In this document: positions 20,481 through 30,778 of the stretch, one piece after another
Layout of the letters: each line of letters starts with the position of its first letter
Numbering within the stretch: the first letter of the stretch is position 1
DNA from: Pogostemon cablin
Lineage: Eukaryota; Streptophyta; Magnoliopsida; Lamiales; Lamiaceae
DNA length: 64,000 bases
Assembly (NCBI GenBank): GCA_023678885.1
Contig: CM042996.1
Coordinates: forward strand, 8,862,602 to 8,926,601
Direction of reading: 5' to 3'
Translations under genes and position numbers: made by a program
Notes under the pieces: model-generated
The model's input: the letters and a program-made list of their open reading frames with translations, nothing else
What the model was told of the DNA's origin: nothing
Databases searched by the model: none

Positions 20481-23236
20481 TCAGCTACCAATGAGTGGTT
20501 TCTTGAGCACCAAGAGACCGGAGTCGTCCCTCTCGAAAAGACGCTCAATCAGTTCGTCCCAGGTTTCTATACTCGTGCTTTTGGCAGATGATCCAGTCGA
20601 GCAATCTCCTACTGCTTGCTGGGATTCTTCGTCATATTTTTCATCAAAGGTCCCGTACCCAGAAGGCGAAAAGGCTTGGGGAACAGCTAACGTAACAGCT
20701 CTACGTAGGGCAGCCTTATACTCCTCATTGTGTTCTTTGGCTAGGGACTCCTGCCTCTCCATCCTTTGTTTTGCAGGGATCTCCAGTGTGTGATCTTTCT
20801 CTCTCATCAACTGTATTTTACAACGCAATGGCTTAAAAATCAACGACCTATATGAAATAACAATGTAAGAGCCCGAACAGCATGCATAGACTACTGTATA
20901 ATGATGACTAGGAGGACTTTATCTAGCTTAGGGCTAATCTTTAAAGTGCAAAGTAATCAAAACGGATGGCTGTGAAGAAAAGATCAACTTATAGACATAA
21001 GTCATAATATAAGGAAAAATCATCTTTATTTTGTACAAATGGATTAAATTTGGATGGCGATTTAGCAAACAATCATCGTAGCTAAGGAAAGATAGGCTTA
21101 CTTCCAGAGCCCTTTGAGCTTCTCTCTCTATCCAAATTATGGCATGGTCAGATGTGGCGTTACAAGACAGGACTATATGCTCAAATCTTCCATCTACTGG
21201 AACTGCTGTCTTCACTACTGGAGGAAATCTCCCACACCTGCATCACAAGAATTTGTTAGGTAAATATGAGATAATTACTGATTAGTATACTGATAGCTTA
21301 AATTTCTAAAATTGGGATTCTAGTATCTGCTTCAACTTTCATTGTACTATTTTGTTGATTTGAGGGGCAAGATAAAACTTGCTCAAGTAAATTTCATTAG
21401 AAATTGTTATAGTATAATTTGTTGAAGGTGAATAAATATTCTTCATTTACCTGAAAGGTTTTCGCTCAACAATGTGATAAAGGCGACCAGGTGCATACAA
21501 CCTTCTCGGATCTTTCAGCATCTTGTCCTCCGGTATGCATGTATCTCCCATGCACCTTAAGCATAATAAGCATGGCAAACTGTCCAGAAGATAAATATGT
21601 TAATAGAAGTCCTTTAAATTGCAAATAGAAGAGGTGCATATTGAAAAATTACTTAACAATTCTTTTTACCAGAAAAGTGACTTGAATATATCTTCCAATG
21701 GGGTGGCTGTTCGAGGCAAAAAATCATCCTGTTCAGTAAAGAGCATGCCCATTTATAAACTCACAGTTTGACCCTACATGCCACGTTCAATATGCGTGTA
21801 ATAACTTGCATTTTCATGATATAATAATGTATAAACTAAGCAAGCAAGAAAGGGAATCCTTTCTAATATATGTATTCTATTCCCACTTGGAATAAGATGA
21901 ATATGGATAATAAGATGTTTAATTAGAGCCTTCAATGAGGACAAGGTTAACTCAAATTGTTCAACACTATGGAAATATGCAAACTGAAAATAAGAAGGAA
22001 GTGTGATATTTCCTCCCTCCCATCCTCACACAAGTTAGAACACAGCAATTTCTTCTATATAACATTACTGATACTCTAGTTCCGTATAAGAGAAGGCCGT
22101 GTACTGATGCAAAGCTGTAGTATATATGCATGAATATGAATACACACCTTTTAGATTCAAAATTGTAGTATTATTTCATTTGCAATGATAAAAGCTCATA
22201 TCATGCAAATAAGAAAGTGGAATTCATAAGAAATTATTTTACACAATTTCGCTCTACAAATACCAATATTTAAGGCCATGCACATGAGTAAAGTAATGTG
22301 AACAAACTGAAGAGAGAACAGTAATGTATTATCAAACATATGTTAGATATCCAACATCACTAGCTTCATGCCGCATTTTATAAGGAGATATAACTAGACT
22401 CAACATCAAAACATGAAAACATATTTTTAGCCAAGTATGCGTAGAGAAGAGATCTAATACAAAGCTTAAACATGCTTGTATAACCTGCAAACAATGTATA
22501 CAGAATCTATGAAGCAACTTGCCTGAAGAACAACCGAATTGATCAAATCAGCATATCGCACAGCCAAATTAAGAGACATGCATCTTGTAGGTGCAATAGC
22601 ATAGCACCTCATTCTCCCCCTTTCGATATTCCCTAATCTACCTCGATTTTGCACCAACACCAAAGTCAACAATGCCGCAACACCAGAGCCCAGAGAGTGC
22701 CCTGTGAATGTCAAAGTATAATGTGGATATTTCTCAGCCAGTTCCCTCAAAATGTCACACTCTGCATTCAAAACGCACCCAGCCGCTTTCAACAGCCCAT
22801 TATGGACATACCCTCCATCAAATTTCCTCATCCCCAGCTTATTATCCAGTAAAAGTGCATAATCGCTCTCCTTTGCCAAATTAAGGCCCCTTATGGCAAG
22901 AACTATATCGGTGTGGCTATGATCAAGGTACAACAAGTATGGGGGCGCTTGACCGTGTGTATCCTCATAGTTCTTTTTTAAAACTAAGCAATCTGGATCA
23001 ATTCCATATCCCTGAGGAGGCTCCCAAAGGGGGTTTCTAAGATCATCCTCGTAGACAGCTAATATGTATCTACATAATCTAGGAACGGGTTCGAATTCTT
23101 CGGGTGTTGCAAGGCCCCATGTCTCGCTGTCGTGGCCTGCGGTGTACAAACACCGCTTCCACGCCCATCGAGCACAAGCTAGGCAATATACACACTCCAG
23201 AAGGGGAACGCAAGGCAGACCACACAGAACCGACAT
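20481..23236 (-). CDS. Class-3 lipase / calmodulin-binding heat-shock-protein-like, intact, 5 exons
   Basis: Coding exons on the minus strand: 23236-22523, 21728-21670, 21579-21451, 21237-21102 and 20810-20481; all phases join, giving 455 residues. The N-terminus is Cys-rich (LECVYCLACARWAWKRC), typical of the mono-/diacylglycerol lipase N-terminal domain, followed by an alpha/beta hydrolase class-3 lipase domain with GHSLGSG (catalytic Ser near residue 200). ATSDHAIIWIERE near residue 335 is a candidate for the catalytic His. Expected role: hydrolysis of acylglycerols, probably membrane-associated. The closest family I recognise is the plant gene annotated as calmodulin-binding heat-shock protein (Arabidopsis At3g49050 type), where similarity extends over the C-terminal tail (KQRMERQESLAKEHN). 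The first intron starts with GC (CAG|GCAAGT). A 5'-UTR intron is possible (donor AAGTAAGT near 23715). No breaks seen. Confidence 0.93.
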
Positions 23237-24108
23237 TCCGTCCGAATTCTAAAGCATGATTCTACAAACACAACTAAGAATGTAGGGTGCTAATTCTTGA
23301 AATTGAAATGGCATGTCAATGAATGAAAATGAAGATCATAAGATAAGTAGTAACTGGAGAAACCCAGAGCAGATATAAGGAGTTACTAAATGTCACAAAA
23401 AATGTCGAGATAATAGAACATGAAATTGGAAATAGAGAAGATAGGATCACTCAGGAGAAGTGTCAAAATTGCAACTTGAGAAACAGAACCATTGAAAAAA
23501 TAACCAGCACCTCTATGATTGAAGGGGGTAAACACAAAAATTACTGCAGTGAAAAAAGTTCCATAGTGTAAGAATTATTAAATTGCCCAAGTTGATGAAT
23601 AACAGAAGTATTTCAACTATTTGAAGGAGGAAACTAAGTAGTGAAAATGAGGGTTTAAAGGGTCCAAACTCGTGAAAAAACCATTTCTTCAACTTCCAGT
23701 GGGTTTGTTACTTACTTGGGGGCATGAAATAAGCATTAAAGATGGCAGATGATGAGGGTTTCAGCGTTGTTGTAATGATTTGGAGGCGATTAAATCGTTG
23801 TCCAGTGGTGTAGTGAGGAAGGAAATCAATTACAAGGGGGGAGGGGGAAATTTTTTGGGGGTAGTTGTCTCGTGCAGCTGAGTAGGGAGTCCAGTTTCCA
23901 ACAAACCATTCATCTGAATGATTCCAACAAACCATTCATATTGATGGCATGGCGCAAGTCAGTGGCAGGGCCCATATATCAAATTACTATGGAGTTTCAA
24001 ACATATTTTCATCACAAATACGACATAGTTACCGATAAAGCCATCTCCAGAACTTTCTCTATGTTTCAATTATTTTCATCATATTTTGTGCCCATTTATT
24101 TATTATTA
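23237..24108. other. 5' flank and probable 5'-UTR intron of the lipase gene
   Basis: No coding frame of note. On the minus strand CCAAGTAAGTAAC near 23715 could be a 5'-UTR donor, and TTTGTAG near 23255 its acceptor. Confidence 0.4.
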
Positions 24109-24343
24109 CTCTCTCCGTCTCCTTTCACATGTCACACTTTTCATTTTGGGTTGTCCCACAAAAGTTGGGACATTCCAAAAAAAACAAAAAGTAAAAAAAA
24201 ATCAGTTTCCTCATATACTTTATTTACAAAAAAATCATCTCTATCTAACATATTTTATCGTTTATTTATTACAACAAAATATCATTATACCCCTAAAAGT
24301 CATCACTTTCTTAATCTCTGTGCCGCAAACTAGACGGAGGGAG
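24109..24343. mobile_element. Stowaway-like MITE (235 bp)
   Basis: Starts CTCTCTCCGTCTCC and ends CTAGACGGAGGGAG with TA on each side. Confidence 0.82.
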
Positions 24344-24594
24344 TATAATTTAACACAACAAATATGTCACGCAACTGTGATATCCTCTTTATTAAATATT
24401 TTATATTCACGGTGCTCTTTAAAATAACGTGCATTTAATATTGAGAAATTCTGAGACGGAGACGGGTTAATTTAAGATGGTTGTGAGACGGGTTAATTCA
24501 TTACTAAAATATATTTATTATATAGATAAAATATATATATTTTTTAATTAAAGTATGTCAATAATAAATCTTATTATAACATCCTAAAATCATA

Positions 24595-24662
24595 CTCACT
24601 CCTCCCAGGTAATGAGGGTCAGAGACCTTATCTCTGGCCCTCTTAGCCTGGGACGGAGGATG
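24595..24662. mobile_element. Minimal 68-bp Stowaway-like foldback
   Basis: CTCACTCCTCCCAGG...CCTGGGACGGAGGATG flanked by TA. The inner arms (GAGGGTCAGAGA / TCTCTGGCCCTC) are also complementary, so nearly the whole element folds into one hairpin with a loop of a few bases. Confidence 0.65.
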
Positions 24663-25254
24663 TAGTTTATTTCATCATTTATCCTACTTTAGAAAATATA
24701 CTTTAAGAATCATTAAACATACTTTATCAATATAATAAACATATTTTAACACTTCTCACAAACGTCTCACATATATAACGTTTCAAAAGAGAATTTATCT
24801 TTAATATTATACTAATTTATTTTTTATTTCAGATTTATTTTAGACAAATTCTATTATTATAGCTTGTGTATGTGATAGAGATGTGAGGTGGGTGGCCAGT
24901 GGCCATTATTAATAGAGTTAATTGTGTAGAAAAACCTCACATATATTTGATTGAAATTTAGGATTATTATGACATGCACCTGGTATACCGGTGCATCTGA
25001 TGTAGTGAGAGGTTATTAAAATTATTTTATTTATTTTATTTTATTGCGTGATGATGATTAAATAAAAAGTTGATCTAACGATGTAGATTATTTAGGTGCA
25101 CTGGTGCCCCAATACACACTCTGAAATTTATAATCCCAATTTTTGTAATTTGATAAAAGAATGCCACAATTTTTTAAAAACTTTGCGAATGTGGGCATCT
25201 CCGGGAATCCATGTTATGGACACTTGCGGAACATATCCTTAAACTTTTCCACGT
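24663..25254. other. AT-rich intergenic stretch
   Basis: No gene seen. Around 24968-25115 lie related short blocks (GCACCTGGTATACCGGTGCATC and GGTGCACTGGTGCCCC) that look like ends of an old non-autonomous transposon. Confidence 0.35.
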
Positions 25255-25590
25255 TTCATAAAAGCTCTCTTGAGGCATTTGCTTGAATTGAGTAATCAAG
25301 CTCTTTATTTGGAGCGTCTTGGAAGGTGGAAAGTATTTGTTAAAAATATTTGCTCAAGCTCATTCCAAGTGTTATACGTACCCATAGTAATGGTAAATAG
25401 TCATATTCGAGCACAATCCTTTAGTAAAAATGGAAACAACATCATCCTTATACAATCCTCACTCATCCCATTCATCTTCACGAATCTTGTTGCCCAAACG
25501 AATGACATGGCACAAAACAACGTCGCCTCTCTCTCCTCTTTGACTTTCTGCATCATCTCTTTCCCCATCTGCAAAATAAATCGAAAACAA
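25255..25590 (-). pseudogene. Relic of a Ty3/gypsy gag (Athila-like)
   Basis: Minus strand translates, with two or three stops, to segments typical of Retrotrans_gag: NGMSEDCIRMMLFPFLLKD, then TMGTYNTWNELEQIFLTNTF. This is the capsid region of Athila-type gag, where a W usually follows the Ala-Arg. No LTRs or pol are near it, so it is an isolated fragment. Confidence 0.6.
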
Positions 25591-25629
25591 AATTTTCAAA
25601 TTCCAAATCTACTTTCTCATGAAAAGAAT

Positions 25630-25870
25630 GAATTTAAGGGTGGGAAAAAATACCGAAAACTCGGTATATCGTGTTCACCGTATCGAAAAATACCGAAAAG
25701 AATAAAAAATTCAACATACTGATATTTTCGATACGTTATTCTTGTCGTACCTAAAATTTCGGTACGATATCGATATTGCACATTATAAATTTTCGATATT
25801 ATAGTATCGGTTTAACGTAGCGTAAATATCAAAATTTTTTATAAATAATTTTTAAAAAAGTTAATCATAT
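25630..25870. repeat. Dispersed repeat with alternating TACCGAAA/TTTCGGTA blocks
   Basis: GGTGGGAAAAAATACCGAAAACTCGGTAT at the left and several inverted copies (ATTTTCGATACG, TTTCGGTACGATATCGATA) give a self-complementary stretch. It resembles non-autonomous DNA transposon sequence; class not decided. Confidence 0.4.
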
Positions 25871-26405
25871 AAAACTATATTTAGATACATTATATATTAT
25901 TAATATTAGGGTAAATAAACTTTTTTATCCATTAAGTTTATCCTTTTTTAAATTAGTTCATCCATCTTCGAGTTTTTTAATTTGGTCTATTAACTTTCCA
26001 AAATTTGATATTTTAGTCCATTTACCGGTTGGAGTAGGTCACCCAACCGGTAATGCCACGTGGCGAGAAAATTTATTTTTAGTCCTTTATATTTGTCGCT
26101 TTTTGAAATTAATTCATAATATTCCAAATTTTGAAATTGATCAATTAACTTTCAAATTTTTAGGAAATTGGTCCTCTTACTGATTAAGTACGTGACATTT
26201 CTCTTTTCATTTTCTAAATTTTACTATATTAAACTTAATTTATAGAAATACATTTCATTTGGATTGAACTTTAGAATGTTGTCACTCCTTTCACTAATTG
26301 AATTTTTAGCACGAAACTTAGGCGTCATGATTTACAATCGTAAAAAAAGCATCTAGAATAACATCCGTTCAAGAGATTCACAAGCAAGCATCCTCTTTCA
26401 TAATA

Positions 26406-26609
26406 CTCCATCCATCCCACCAAAAAGTCCACATTTTTACTATATTGGGTGTCTCATTTAAAGGATCTCATTTTCCTCTTTTAGTAAAAGAACTCTATAT
26501 ATGACTCACCACATACTACTACTGCAACTACTCATTACATATAAAATAATAATATTCCTTAATTAACGTGTTAAATAAAAATGAAGACTTATGGATGAGA
26601 TGGAGGGAG
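26406..26609. mobile_element. Stowaway-like MITE (204 bp) inside the MULE
   Basis: CTCCATCCATCCCACC...GAGATGGAGGGAG with TA on both sides. Confidence 0.8.
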
Positions 26610-26857
26610 TAATTTCATGTGAACTTAACTTATGCAATAGAGAATGAATAGTAAATTAAATATCTTTAGGGTTCATGAACTAATAAATACGGATGATAAT
26701 TTTATCCGTCGGGTCGAGTTACCCGACGGGTACCGCATAGCGGGTATATAAAAATCGGGTAACGTGTCGGGTAGTACCCGAACCCGAAGGAGAACTATGC
26801 GGGTAAGGGTAGGGTACGAGTTCCCTTATATTTACCCGAACCAGACCCGAAAATTAC

Positions 26858-26860
<3 letters not shown>

Positions 26861-26930
<70 letters not shown>
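26861..26930. repeat. (TA)n microsatellite
   Basis: About 35 uninterrupted TA units inside the hAT element. Confidence 0.97.
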
Positions 26931-26932
<2 letters not shown>

Positions 26933-27302
26933 ATAATAGTATTATATAATTAAATAAATGCCTAAATCTAATATTCCATTTCTGGTATAATAATATTGTT
27001 GATGTAAAATTTATGATGTATTTAATATTTATTTATTATAATATATTTAATATTTTTAATTAAAATTTATATTCTTGTCCTAATATAAATATAAATAAAT
27101 TTTAAGAATTATAATAAATCTTATTCTATGTTATAATATTATGTGTTATTTATAATTATTTTTGAGAATTTTAATTATTATTTTTTAATATTTAAAAAAA
27201 ATGATATTCGAATTAATAAAAATGATAGTGGTTCAGTGAATTATATTATGAATAATCTATGTGTATAAATAAAATGTATAACATTTTTAATGAAAAATAA
27301 TA

Positions 27303-27592
27303 CTCCCTCCATCCCACGTATTTTTACCCACTTTCCATTTTGGGGTGTCTCACGTATTTTTACCCATTTCATTTTTGGCAAAAATACATAATATTTTATT
27401 TTCTACTTTTTACAATTCCAACAACTTTAATTACTTTTTTACACTTTATTCATCATTCTCAATAACTTTATTCACTTTTTCTTTTTAAATTACTAATTTA
27501 TCCATACTTTCTCTTACATTATATATTAATAAATAAAACGTCTTAATCTCCGTATCCGTACAAATGGGTAAAAATACTCGGGACGGAGGGAG
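27303..27592. mobile_element. Stowaway-like MITE (290 bp) inside the hAT element
   Basis: CTCCCTCCATCCCACGTATTTTTACCC...GGGTAAAAATACTCGGGACGGAGGGAG, TA on both sides. Third level of nesting. Confidence 0.88.
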
Positions 27593-28349
27593 TATTAATA
27601 TCTTTGATACAAACTAGTAATAACTATTTAAAAAATGAACTGTCTTGTTTGAGACCGTGTTGCGGGGAAACCATATTATGCGAAAAAGAGATGCGAGATT
27701 TTGAAGTTTTCATACTTAAACCTTGGACTTGGAAGGACTTGGAAGCAATTGTTGGATTATGATGTTTGTTTTATAATTTTATTTGATTAACTATGAATTT
27801 ATGATGTTTTCTTGTTAACGCACATGTACTTAGACGTTATTATTGTTGTCTTTATTTTCTAATTTGCATGTTTTATTTTAGGTTATTTTTTTATGTATTA
27901 TAATTATTTTTTGGTGGATTATAGCTTAAAAAAATTTAAGTCGGGTGGGGTCGGGTTGATTCGGATATCCGCAAATTATCCGCAAAATCTACTAAAATTG
28001 CGGTATCCGTTTATCCGCGGATTATCCGTATACCCAATGGATATATCCGTACCCTAACCGAAGCTCTATTTTAGGGTAATAGGGTAGGGTATGGATAGGG
28101 AGGGTAGGGTATAGGGTACTATGTGGGTTCGCCATACCCGTACCCTACCCTACCCATTGTCATCCCTACTAATAAAAAATGAATTAGTTAGGTTACTTAA
28201 AGAAGATTTGGTTTGATGTATTTTAAGATTGTAGTTGATATATTTGGGATTTCGTGATTAAAAATGTTTTCTCCAAAGTACACATAATTTTGCTTTCTAT
28301 TAAATTTTTAATTATGTATTCATTTTTACCATTAAATTATTATTATATA

Positions 28350-28542
28350 CTCCCTCCGTCCCAACTTAAGAGTCTCATTTGCTTTTGGGCACGTGGATTA
28401 ATGAGTATTATTATTTAATGTGTAGTGGGTAGTTGTATTAGTGGGTGTGGGTGGGTCCCATGTGTCCAAAAAAGGAAATGAGACTCTTTGGGTGGGACGA
28501 CCAAAATGGTAAAATGACCCTCTTAACCTGAAACGGAGGGAG
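28350..28542. mobile_element. Stowaway-like MITE (193 bp) inside the MULE
   Basis: CTCCCTCCGTCCCAACTTAAGAG...CTTAACCTGAAACGGAGGGAG flanked by TA. Same subfamily as the copy at 29987. Confidence 0.88.
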
Positions 28543-29461
28543 TATCATTGAAATCATGATACAAAATTGAAAAAGGAAATGTCATGTAGATCGATAATTA
28601 GACCAGATGTAAAAGTGAGTTGATTTAACCTATATTAACTCACTGCAATCAATCATTTGCTAGGTTAGAGTTCCTTATGTTTGGTAAGATAGGATATTTG
28701 TCGGGCCGATTATTTGCTAGGTGATCATTGGATAAATTTTAGTAGGGCATACCAAGTTGTCAACACGTCAAACTCATTTTGATATTTTTATATGAATTAT
28801 ATATATATATATATTTTAAATATGAACCTAAAATAAAATTAAAAAAATATATGTTATACAAATGGACAATGCATAATTTATAAAAAAAATTATTTTTTAT
28901 TTATGTATATTGGTGAGTTATTATTATGTCGAATTATAATACAGACCTTGCATGAGGCAGGTTATATTTGAGTCATAATAATACGGGTAATTGTTAGAAC
29001 GGATCATTTGTGGAAAGGGTCATTCATGGGCGGGTTAATGATGAATTTTTGTAGGTTGTGTGGGTTAATTCACGGTATTATGCTTATTTTGACATATTTA
29101 GTATTATTATGTTGAATTTTAAAAGTTAATTGATAAATTTCAAAATTTTGGAATATCATGGACTAATTTCAAAAAGCGGCAAATTTAAGGGACTAAAAAT
29201 CAAAAAATTTCTCGCTATTTCAAAAGTGCCACGTGGCATTATCGATTGGGTGACCTACTCCATGGGTAAATGAACTAAAATGTTGAGTTTTAAAAAGTTA
29301 ATATACTAATTTCAAATTTCGAACACCTATGGACTAATTTCAAAAATTGATAAATTTAATGAACAAAAAAGTTTATTTACCCTTAATATTATATGTAATT
29401 TTGTATCACATTTATTATTTTTTCAAAATATAAAAATGAACTCCAGCAAATAATAAATAAA

Positions 29462-29465
<4 letters not shown>

Positions 29466-29556
<91 letters not shown>
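29466..29556. repeat. (TA)n microsatellite
   Basis: About 45 TA units just outside the right end of the MULE. Confidence 0.97.
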
Positions 29557-29558
<2 letters not shown>

Positions 29559-29689
29559 TAGGGGGATTAATATTAGATAAAAAAATCCTTAATTACTATA
29601 AGATACAAACATACAAAAATATTACTACTAACTATAAAAATATATAGTGATATTAAAATATTACCCCTACAATGTGCTGCACATAAATG

Positions 29690-29885
29690 TTGTGTGTAGC
29701 AAAAGTTCGTGTGCAGCAAAAGTATGTGCAGTAAAAAAAGTGTGTGCAGTAAAAAAAGTATGTGCAGCAAAAAAGTGGGGTGGTTCGGTGAAGCACCGGC
29801 AACAGTCCGGTGGCAGAATTCCGGCGACCGCCCGACGGCGGCGGCGGTCCGGTGGTGGTCCGGCGGAGGGTGACGGTTTGGGGTT
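29690..29885. repeat. Short GTGTGCAGYAAAA repeats and a GC-rich island
   Basis: Four or five ~18-bp units of GTGTGCAGYAAAAAAA at about 29698-29775 are followed by a sharply GC-rich stretch at 29780-29880 (CGGCGGCGGCGG and GGTCCGGTGGTGG) in otherwise AT-rich DNA. No gene model fits; it may be a fragment captured or carried by a transposon. Confidence 0.6.
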
Positions 29886-29986
29886 ATATTTTGTATGTGA
29901 GAGTAATTATTTTAAATCAATGTATCTAGTAGTAATTAGGGGTACAAAGTATGCACCTATTAGTAATTATTCCATATATATATATA

Positions 29987-30214
29987 CTCCCTCCGTCCAA
30001 GCTTAAGAGGGCCATTTGCTTTTTTACACATAGATTAAAGAATATTATCATTCAATGTATAATGAATAGTTGTATTAGTGGGAGTGTGGATCCCCATATT
30101 TTAATTGTATTAGAGGGGAGTGTGAGTCTCATGTGTGTAAAAAAGGAAATGAGACTCTTTGGGTGGGACGACCAAAATGAAAAAAATGACCCTCTTAGCC
30201 TGGAACAGATGGAG
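29987..30214. mobile_element. Stowaway-like MITE (228 bp)
   Basis: CTCCCTCCGTCCAAGCTTAAGAGGG...CCCTCTTAGCCTGGAACAGATGGAG, TA on both sides. Confidence 0.86.
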
Positions 30215-30669
30215 TATATATTAAAATATAAATGGTTTTTGTGGTGTACCGGTGTTAATGCGAATCATAACACGTAAATAAATAAATAATCTCATAAATT
30301 CAAATGCTTGAAGCGTACGTTTTCATTTTGTTTGAAAATAAATAAGACAAGCATTTTCATACACTTTCGGCTGAAACAAACGATAATCTAATCTTAATTG
30401 ATTATATGAATGTATTTATTATAACAAGAATATTTAAGTCTCATTAGTTTTAGATATTTTAGTTTTATTTTTTTATGGATTTAATTTAACAATTTTGGGT
30501 GCAAATAATTGAAATTTCTTTTAGAAGTTGGCGAATTAAATCATATACGCTTGTTAAGACTTAAGAGTGAGGAGAGGGTAAAATCGTAATTTCGTTGACA
30601 TACAATTATTTTCGGTTCAAAGGCCAAATTTGGGAGGCGCCTTAATTGCTGATTTTGAAAACCTTAGAC

Positions 30670-30680
30670 CCAAACGGCTA
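30670..30680 (+). promoter_or_regulatory. Candidate MSA (mitosis-specific activator) element
   Basis: CCAAACGGCTA matches the MSA consensus YCYAACGGYYA at 10 of 11 positions, about 100 bp before the kinesin ATG. MYB3R factors bind this motif in G2/M-expressed plant genes, including kinesins. Confidence 0.55.
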
Positions 30681-30778
30681 CTTTCCTCCATTATCATAAT
30701 TCTCAGTCACGCTCCACAGCCAATACCACAAGATTTTTTGCGATTTCTAATCTCGGGTTAGTTTTCTACATCTGTTAA

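Larger units (their letters stand above)
26688..28168. mobile_element. Non-autonomous hAT-like element (1481 bp) inside the MULE
   Basis: Ends are TACGGATGATAATTTT (left) and, inverted, TAGGGATGACAATGGG (right). The 8-bp sequence CTAATAAA is repeated exactly at 26680-26687 and 28169-28176, as for hAT insertions. The subterminal parts are rich in GGGTAGGGTA/TACCCGAACC motifs typical of plant hAT MITEs. It holds a (TA)n run and a Stowaway. Confidence 0.83.
25909..29382. mobile_element. Non-autonomous MULE with ~270-bp TIRs and 9-bp TSD, carrying nested insertions
   Basis: Starts GGGTAAATAAACTTTTT and ends with its complement AAAAAGTTTATTTACCC. The left arm to about 26170 and the right arm from about 29115 are inverted copies (for example GCCACGTGGC with its flanks at 26053 and 29229). 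The 9-bp sequence TTAATATTA is repeated exactly at 25900-25908 and 29383-29391, as for Mutator-like elements. No transposase is inside. Its 3.5 kb include three Stowaways and a hAT element. Confidence 0.9.

Noticed and set aside
25270..25722. 150-codon plus-strand protein
   Set aside because: The opposite strand shows a gypsy gag relic; the plus frame has no family features.
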